A program made the translations under genes and the position numbers. This document shows, piece by piece, positions 7,440 to 11,561 of a stretch of 11,561 nt of DNA. The DNA is from Nitrospirota bacterium (GTDB lineage: Bacteria; Nitrospirota; JACRHJ01): NCBI GenBank assembly GCA_021815285.1, contig JAKAHE010000051.1:1-11561 (forward strand). Reading direction: 5' to 3'. Position 1 is the first letter of the stretch; the number at the start of each line of letters is the position of its first letter. The notes beneath the pieces were generated by a model that was given only the letters and a program-made list of their open reading frames with translations, did no database searches and was not told where the DNA came from.

Positions 7440-7631
7440 ATGAAGGACATGATACTCATGCTGTCTGCCTGCATCAACAGCCTCAAGCTTCCGATCGAAA
7501 ACGAAAAAGGGCAGGGTCTTGTGGAATACGCCCTCATTATCTTCCTCGTCTCGATAGCGGCGATCGCCACACTGACAGTCCTCGGCACGACGGTATCCGG
7601 CGTCTTCACCACCATCACCAACTCGTTGTAA
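7440..7631 (+). CDS. flp: Flp-family type IVb prepilin (first copy)
   Basis: Structural subunit of the Flp/Tad adhesive pilus, 63 residues. A 24-residue leader ends in a Gly, followed by the processing site G24-Q25: in KGQGLVEYALI, Glu29 is at +5 and Tyr30 at +6 of the mature protein, the Flp E-Y signature. A hydrophobic helix (about 31-50) follows and the mature pilin would be 39 residues, small as is usual for Flp. Start choice: AAGGGAG (7426-7432) lies 7 bases before the ATG at 7440. An in-frame TTG at 7404 would extend the leader by 12 residues but lacks a comparable site. It is the first gene of the operon, behind a strong promoter and a long leader, with a stem-loop immediately after the stop. 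Processing needs a TadV-type peptidase, which is not in the window. Confidence 0.93.
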   Translation: MKDMILMLSACINSLKLPIENEKGQGLVEYALIIFLVSIAAIATLTVLGTTVSGVFTTITNSL

Positions 7632-7641
7632 CAACCGAAGC

Positions 7642-7677
7642 TCTCAGCCGGGGCCTTCTCGCAGGCCCCGGCTGAGA
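7642..7677 (+). other. Strong intercistronic stem-loop between the two flp genes
   Basis: Perfect 14-bp inverted repeat: the arm TCTCAGCCGGGGCC (7642-7655) pairs with GGCCCCGGCTGAGA (7664-7677) around an 8-base loop. It starts 10 bases after the first flp stop. No U-tract follows, so it is not a standard intrinsic terminator. It more likely protects the 3' end of the upstream pilin message, or partially attenuates transcription so that the first pilin exceeds the downstream assembly proteins. It ends 8 bases before the ribosome site of the next gene. Confidence 0.7.
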
Positions 7678-7696
7678 TTATGGGCGAGGGGACAAC

Positions 7697-7864
7697 ATGA
7701 CGCCGATGCGATTTTTAAAACCCGTTAAAAACAAAAAAGGCCAGGGCCTCGTGGAGTATGCCGTCATCCTGTTCCTTGTGGCCGCTGCGGCGGTCGGCGC
7801 TTTGACAACCTTCGGCGGCAGGGTCGCGAGCCTGTATTCAACAATTATCAGTTCGTGGCCGTAG
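7697..7864 (+). CDS. flp: Flp-family type IVb prepilin (second copy)
   Basis: Second pilin, 55 residues, beginning MTPMRFLKPVKNKKG. The leader is 15 residues and basic. Cleavage is expected at G15-Q16, with Glu20 at +5 and Tyr21 at +6 (GQGLVEYAVILF), followed by a hydrophobic Ala/Val-rich helix and the C-terminus STIISSWP. The mature pilin would be 40 residues. GAGGGG (7686-7691) lies 5 bases before the ATG. It shares GQGLVEYA and overall layout with the first flp but differs in the leader and C-terminal third, so this is an older duplication, not a recent copy. The stop is 13 bases before the next gene. It could be a minor pilin or an alternative major one; the sequence does not decide. Confidence 0.9.
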   Translation: MTPMRFLKPVKNKKGQGLVEYAVILFLVAAAAVGALTTFGGRVASLYSTIISSWP

Positions 7865-7877
7865 GACGAGACCGGCA

Positions 7878-8306
7878 ATGCTCCTTAAAAAGATTTCCGG
7901 GAATTCCGGACAGGCGATAGTGGAGTTCGCGCTGGTCTCCATGCTCTTCTTCGCGCTTATTTTCGGGGTGGTGGAATTCGGGCGCTACTGGTATTACTCG
8001 ACGCACCTCGCGAACTCCGTCCGGGCCGCCGCGCGTTACGGCGCCGTCCTGCCGGACCCTGCCACCATAGTAAATTCGACGGAGACCTACGCTATGGCGA
8101 AGATAGAAGCGAATCTCCCCCCAGGCGGCCAGCCGTCAGTAACCACCAATATCCTCCCGCCGCCGAACGGCGGCACGTACGGAGAGACCATCGTGGTATC
8201 GGCGACATACAGCTTCGACGTTCTGGCCGGGACGATAATACCGGGCTTCAGCGGGACCATCCCTATAACCCGCACGGCGAGCATCACCTACGAGGGCGGA
8301 TCCTGA
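7878..8306 (+). CDS. tadE: TadE-like pseudopilin (first copy)
   Basis: Minor pilin-like protein of the Tad system, 142 residues, held in the inner membrane by its N-terminal helix. In known Tad systems TadE and TadF are processed by TadV and needed for pilus assembly. The processing site is G11-Q12 in SGQAIVEFALV, with Glu16 at +5 and Phe17 at +6. A hydrophobic helix (about 14-34) runs into the TadE-typical VVEFGRYWYY and SVRAAARYGA. The rest is a small, Gly/Pro/Thr-rich periplasmic domain with predicted beta strands. The ribosome site is weak (AGGA at 7863-7866, 11 bases away and overlapping the previous stop), suggesting coupling to flp translation. Its TGA overlaps the next ATG by one base (TGATG). 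Confidence 0.88.
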   Translation: MLLKKISGNSGQAIVEFALVSMLFFALIFGVVEFGRYWYYSTHLANSVRAAARYGAVLPDPATIVNSTETYAMAKIEANLPPGGQPSVTTNILPPPNGGTYGETIVVSATYSFDVLAGTIIPGFSGTIPITRTASITYEGGS

Positions 8307-8725
8307 TGAACAGGCTGAGAAACAACAAGGGCCAGGCCCTGGTGGAGTTCACGCTCGTATCCATCGTCCTTATGATGTTTGCCCTTGGGGTGGCGGAGTT
8401 CGCAAGGGCGTGGTATTACGACAACGCATTGGAGAACGCCGTGCGCGCCGGGGTGCGGTATGCGACAGAGCTTACAGACCTTGCGCCGAACGACCCAAGG
8501 ATACAATCGTACGTGCAGGGCCAGGTTCCGTCGTCCCTGGGGGGCGTTACGGTCGCAACGGCGGTCAACAGCAATCTCTCATTCGGGACGGAGAAGTCCG
8601 TCACCGTAACCGCAACGTGCAGTTTCAGCTTTTTGGAAGGCGGGTTCTTTTCAAAATATTTGGATATACCCGCGAGCCTGACGCTCTCGCGGGCCGGCAC
8701 GATGTACTACAAGCGCGGCACCTGA
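8306..8725 (+). CDS. TadE/TadF-like pseudopilin (second copy)
   Basis: Second pseudopilin, 139 residues. The processing site is G9-Q10 in KGQALVEFTLV, with Glu14 at +5 and Phe15 at +6. The hydrophobic helix spans about 11-31, followed by VAEFARAWYYDNALENAVRA, parallel to the VVEFGRYWYY/NSVRAA block of the preceding gene. The C-terminal domain ends near LTLSRAGTMYYKRGT, matching the preceding protein's ITRTASITYEGG in position, so the two are paralogues. It contains one Cys (in VTATCSFSF). The start overlaps the upstream stop by one base, so the pair is probably made in fixed ratio. By position it may correspond to TadF, but the sequence resembles TadE, so no symbol is given. Confidence 0.87.
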   Translation: MNRLRNNKGQALVEFTLVSIVLMMFALGVAEFARAWYYDNALENAVRAGVRYATELTDLAPNDPRIQSYVQGQVPSSLGGVTVATAVNSNLSFGTEKSVTVTATCSFSFLEGGFFSKYLDIPASLTLSRAGTMYYKRGT

Positions 8726-8741
8726 AAAAGGAGGAAAAGAG

Positions 8742-9623
8742 ATGGTCCTTCCATCAAGGATTACAGTCGTTATCGCGGCGGCGGCGCTTGTGCTGGCCTC
8801 CGTGTCGGCCTACCTGGTCTACGGATACCTGACAAAAAAGGAAAAAGAGGCGGCCCTCGCAAAACTCGAAATCCGGCAGGTCGCGGTGGCGGCGGCGGAC
8901 ATACCGTTCGGGACAAGGATTAATCCGGCGGAGGTAAAGCTTGCGGACTGGCCGAAGAATAATACGCCTGTCGGCTCTTTTGCAGACATCCGGCAGGTCG
9001 AAGGCAGGCTTGCCATATCGCACATTCCGGCGGGAGAACCGGTGCTTCAGTCCAATCTCGCCCCGCAGAACGGCGAGACGGGGGTAATGAGCTACATCAT
9101 AAGGCCGGGGAAGCGGGCGATAACCGTCGCCGTGAACGACGTGGTCGGGGTCGCCGGGTTTGTCCTGCCGAACAGCATGGTGGACGTCGTCGCTACTGTC
9201 GAGTCGCCCTACGGCAGGCCGAACGGCAGGAGAGACCTTATAAGCAAGATAGTGCTCCAGGACGTGCGGGTGCTGGCGGTCGGCCAGATACTCGAGCAGA
9301 GGGGCGGAAAACCCGTGACCGTGCCGACCGTTACGCTCGACGTCTCTCCCGAGGATGCGGAGAAGCTTGCACTGGCGAGCCAGAACAAGGTGCAGCTTAT
9401 TTTAAGGCACGTGGGCGACAGCGACATTACAAATACGAATGGCGTAACGGTTGCGACTCTTCTCGAGGGAGACGCGCCAAAGCCTGCGCATCCGGTTTTC
9501 AGGCGTAACGGCCGTCCGAGGAAAAGACCGGGCGCGATACTTGCCGCGAGAACGGTCAGGCCGCCGGAGGTGAACATAGAGGTAATAAAGGGAAGCCTTC
9601 GCACCAACGAATCGTTCAGATAA
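8742..9623 (+). CDS. cpaB: Flp pilus assembly protein CpaB/RcpC
   Basis: Inner-membrane-anchored periplasmic protein of the Tad secretion apparatus, thought to act with the CpaC/RcpA secretin. It has 293 residues. A membrane anchor spans about residues 7-29 and a charged helix 31-44. A SAF-type domain covers about 46-108 (VAVAAADIPFGTRINPAEV, IPAGEPVLQSNLAP). The CpaB/RcpC domain covers about 115-225 (IRPGKRAITVAVNDVVGVAGF, LPNSMVDVVATV, VLQDVRVLAVGQ, VTLDVSPEDAEKLALA, VQLILR). The C-terminal tail from about 245 is basic and Arg/Pro-rich, suggesting disorder. A strong ribosome site, AAAGGAGG (8727-8734), lies 7 bases before the ATG. The 16-base gap from the upstream gene and the following cpaC are the usual Tad order. 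Confidence 0.94.
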   Translation: MVLPSRITVVIAAAALVLASVSAYLVYGYLTKKEKEAALAKLEIRQVAVAAADIPFGTRINPAEVKLADWPKNNTPVGSFADIRQVEGRLAISHIPAGEPVLQSNLAPQNGETGVMSYIIRPGKRAITVAVNDVVGVAGFVLPNSMVDVVATVESPYGRPNGRRDLISKIVLQDVRVLAVGQILEQRGGKPVTVPTVTLDVSPEDAEKLALASQNKVQLILRHVGDSDITNTNGVTVATLLEGDAPKPAHPVFRRNGRPRKRPGAILAARTVRPPEVNIEVIKGSLRTNESFR

Positions 9624-9654
9624 AGGAGAAGTTATAAAAAGGAGGCGTTTAATT

Positions 9655-11349
9655 ATGTGCAAAAACCGTTCGCGCGGGAAACGGAGGTTTTCAGTACTGC
9701 ATGTTTTTTCCATCGTATTTATAGCGATGCTTTTATCTGCGGCCTTTTTTGCATCGGCGGCCTTCGCCGGGGTGTACACGGAGGTGCGCGTGGGCGAATC
9801 CGTCATACTCACCGTGCCATACCAGGTAAAAAGATATTCCGTCACTGTGCAGGAGCAGTCGGTAGACTCATCCAACCAGGGCGTTAAGATAGAAAAAAAC
9901 GCCGAGCCGAAAAGCCCGGCCCTGGTGCAGGTCATTTACGCCGTTCCGGACCATCCGGTCCTGAAAAAGCTCCTGGTAAAGGCGTCCGACCCGCCCGCAA
10001 CCGCGGAGCAGACGGGGGGCAAGACAGAGATAAAAATCGACGGGGAATACCCCGGGAAGGCGACGCTCATAGTCTGGGACAAGGACGAGCACAAGCAGTT
10101 CTTCGACATAAATGTCGTAATGGACACAACCGACCTCAAGGCGGCGATAGACACAATCGCCAGGGACGACGCCACCCACATAAACATAAAGACGCTTGGC
10201 ACCACCATCATCGTAACCGGCAGCGTGTCCACGCAGGAGCGTAGGGCGCGCATAGACAACGTGCTCAAGTCCGTCGCCTATAACGTAAAGAGCAAGGAGC
10301 TCGATTTCCTCCAGGGCGGCCAGACCAGGGAAACGCAGAGAAACAACGGCAACCCCAACGACAAGACAATCAAATACGTAAATCTGCTCGAGGTCGCCAA
10401 CGCCCCGGAAATCGACCTCCAGATAACCGTGGCGTCCATAGACAGAAACGCCCTCAGGAACCTGGGCATCAACTGGGCGTACGCGGGGAGAAACGTTACC
10501 ATAGACAGCGCAATCGCGCCCATTTCCCCGGGGCTGACCGCCATCAACAGCCTCATCTCCGGCTCGCACAGCATACCGCTTACGACTGCCGGCATAAACG
10601 GGGCGAACATAGGGGTAATCCACAGCCCGAGCGGGACGCAGTATCTCATCCAGGCCCTGGCCACAAAGGGTCTGGCCAGGGTGCTCGCATCGCCGGATCT
10701 GCTTGTGCGGGACGGAGAAGTGGGGTCGTTCCTTGCTGGCGGAGAGTTTCCGGTGCCGGTCGTCCAGAGCGGCAACATAGGCGGGAGTTCGAATAACGGC
10801 CTGTCCATAAGCGTCGTCTGGAAGAAGTTCGGCGTTATGATGAACATGAAGCCCGTGGTGAAAGAGGACGGCAACATAGAAATAAACATGGAAAACAACA
10901 AGACAAGGGAGGGCAGTTATACCGGGAACGGCGAGGACAACTGCGGCATAGAGGTAAGCTCGCTCGATTACGCGGACGCCGTGGTGTTCAACGGGTTCAA
11001 GATACCCGCGCTCAAGGAAGACCACATCAACACGAACGTGGAGCTCAAGGACGGAGAGACGTTCGTTGTAGGCGGGCTTTTAAGCGAGGACTGGACGAGG
11101 ACCCTTGACAAGGTTCCCCTGCTGGGAGACATACCCATTATCGGGGCTTTTTTCAGGGACCAGGCCCTGACAAGAAACGAGAGGGAACTTGTGTTTTTCA
11201 TAACGCCGAAGCTTGCCAAGGCGATGGCGCCTGGAGTCACGCCTTCCATCCCGGGCGCGAACGAGCCGACGCCTGAGCAGAAAAAGGCGCTCCAGTTCAT
11301 TCCGGGGCTTCCGAACCCGATTTCGACGGAACCGTTGAAACTTAAATAA
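9655..11349 (+). CDS. cpaC: Type II/IV-like secretin CpaC/RcpA (Flp pilus outer-membrane channel)
   Basis: Forms the multimeric outer-membrane pore for the Flp pilus. It has 564 residues. A basic start, hydrophobic core and ASAAFA motif give a signal peptide cut at about A38-G39. An N-terminal pilus-formation domain covers about 40-155 (VGESVILTVPYQVKRYSV at its start). A BON-like segment covers about 160-215 (INIKTLGTTIIVTGSVSTQ, RARIDNVLKSV). The secretin core covers about 325-522, with LARVLASPDLLVRDGE, VSSLDYADAV, VELKDGETFVVGGLL and the secretin signature VPLLGDIPIIGAFF (487-500), then ERELVFFITPKL. The tail (523-564) is Pro-rich. A hydrophilic stretch at about 413-432 containing C430 looks extra relative to other CpaC proteins I recall. 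AAGGAGG (9639-9645) is 9 bases before the ATG; a second AAGGAGAAG overlaps the cpaB stop and serves no start. Confidence 0.95.
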   Translation: MCKNRSRGKRRFSVLHVFSIVFIAMLLSAAFFASAAFAGVYTEVRVGESVILTVPYQVKRYSVTVQEQSVDSSNQGVKIEKNAEPKSPALVQVIYAVPDHPVLKKLLVKASDPPATAEQTGGKTEIKIDGEYPGKATLIVWDKDEHKQFFDINVVMDTTDLKAAIDTIARDDATHINIKTLGTTIIVTGSVSTQERRARIDNVLKSVAYNVKSKELDFLQGGQTRETQRNNGNPNDKTIKYVNLLEVANAPEIDLQITVASIDRNALRNLGINWAYAGRNVTIDSAIAPISPGLTAINSLISGSHSIPLTTAGINGANIGVIHSPSGTQYLIQALATKGLARVLASPDLLVRDGEVGSFLAGGEFPVPVVQSGNIGGSSNNGLSISVVWKKFGVMMNMKPVVKEDGNIEINMENNKTREGSYTGNGEDNCGIEVSSLDYADAVVFNGFKIPALKEDHINTNVELKDGETFVVGGLLSEDWTRTLDKVPLLGDIPIIGAFFRDQALTRNERELVFFITPKLAKAMAPGVTPSIPGANEPTPEQKKALQFIPGLPNPISTEPLKLK

Positions 11350-11350
11350 A

Positions 11351-11561
11351 ATGAAAAAAACGCTCAGTATACTCTCGGAAAAAAAAGGAAGCGTGCTGGT
11401 TTTCTTCGCCGTATCGCTGATAGTCCTGACGGCGATGGCCGGTCTGGCTCTGGATGTGACGCACCTCTACGGCGTAAAGAGCCAGCTCCAGACCGCCGCC
11501 GAGTCGTATCTGCCGTACGACGGGATGCGGATCCCCTTCTACTACGAGGTGATCAAGACCG
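11351..11561 (+). CDS. TadG-like pilus assembly protein, N-terminal 70 residues (cut by window edge)
   Basis: The ATG is one base after the cpaC stop, in an A-rich context (TAAAATGAAAAAAA) with no clear ribosome site, so translation is probably coupled to cpaC. The first 70 residues are visible. A basic N-terminus ending EKKGS precedes a hydrophobic helix (about 15-35, VLVFFAVSLIVLTAMAGLAL), then DVTHLYGVKSQLQTAAE. This is the TadG/TadE-like N-terminal pattern: one membrane helix followed by the D-x-x-x-x-Y and LQxAAD-type segment. Unlike the pilins, the residue at +5 after the Gly is Phe, not Glu, so TadV-type processing is doubtful. After TAAE the expected Ala-rich continuation is replaced by SYLPYDGMRIPFYYEV. 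Identification rests on the first 50 residues and on the neighbours. Confidence 0.7.
   Translation, partial: MKKTLSILSEKKGSVLVFFAVSLIVLTAMAGLALDVTHLYGVKSQLQTAAESYLPYDGMRIPFYYEVIKT

Noticed and set aside
7171..7440. Sigma54 promoter or c-di-GMP (GEMM) riboswitch in the flp control region
   Set aside because: No GG-N10-GC element at a suitable position on either strand, and none of the conserved GEMM core blocks could be found in the leader.
9868..11025. Long minus-strand open frame (385 codons) across cpaC
   Set aside because: It is antisense to the well-supported secretin and its translation has no recognisable domain; GC-rich third positions make such shadow frames common.
1..11561. CRISPR array, tRNA/rRNA, insertion sequence or attachment site
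   Set aside because: No regularly spaced repeats, no cloverleaf-like segment, no transposase frame and no terminal inverted repeats were seen.

Overview
This window comes from a Gram-negative bacterium: it encodes an outer-membrane secretin and a tripartite RND efflux pump. Base composition is moderately GC-rich, with AT-rich intergenic control regions, and ATA (Ile) and AGG (Arg) codons are used freely in every gene. That usage, with a Flp/Tad pilus locus beside a pilus-associated AAA+ ATPase, would fit a Desulfobacterota/Nitrospirota-type organism. This placement is an impression from memory and is weak. Both window edges cut through genes.

Left half (1-5574, minus strand): an mdtABC-type operon, read right to left. 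mdtA encodes the periplasmic adaptor, mdtB a complete RND pump subunit and mdtC a second RND subunit whose C-terminal part lies beyond position 1. mdtA and mdtB overlap by one base (TAATG), and mdtC starts 11 bases after mdtB. A consensus -10 box and a 17-bp perfect palindrome at the predicted start site precede mdtA, which suggests repressor control.

Middle (5767-7440): a minus-strand AAA+ ATPase carries an N-terminal MshEN-like (GspE/PilB N-terminal) domain, a fold known to bind cyclic di-GMP in type II secretion and type IV pilus ATPases. It is divergent from the pilus locus. The shared control region holds a strong sigma70-type promoter facing the pilus genes and two sets of short tandem repeats in the predicted pilin leader.

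Right half (7440-11561, plus strand): a compact Flp/Tad (tight adherence) pilus operon. Two tandem Flp prepilins are separated by a strong stem-loop, followed by two TadE-like pseudopilins that overlap by one base, CpaB/RcpC, the secretin CpaC/RcpA, and the start of a TadG-like gene. The four small pilin-like proteins share a GQ-x-x-V-E-(Y/F) processing site, so one TadV-type peptidase could mature them all. That peptidase and the TadA/TadB/TadC/CpaE machinery are not in the window and may lie beyond the right edge. CpaC would form the outer-membrane pore, CpaB act in the periplasm beside it, and the Flp pilins form the fibre. The ATPase is a candidate link between c-di-GMP and pilus assembly.

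The most unusual material is the MshEN-AAA+ architecture, the tandem repeats in the pilin leader, the stem-loop between the two pilin genes, the palindrome at the mdtA start site, and the atypical last 57 bases of the tadG fragment.
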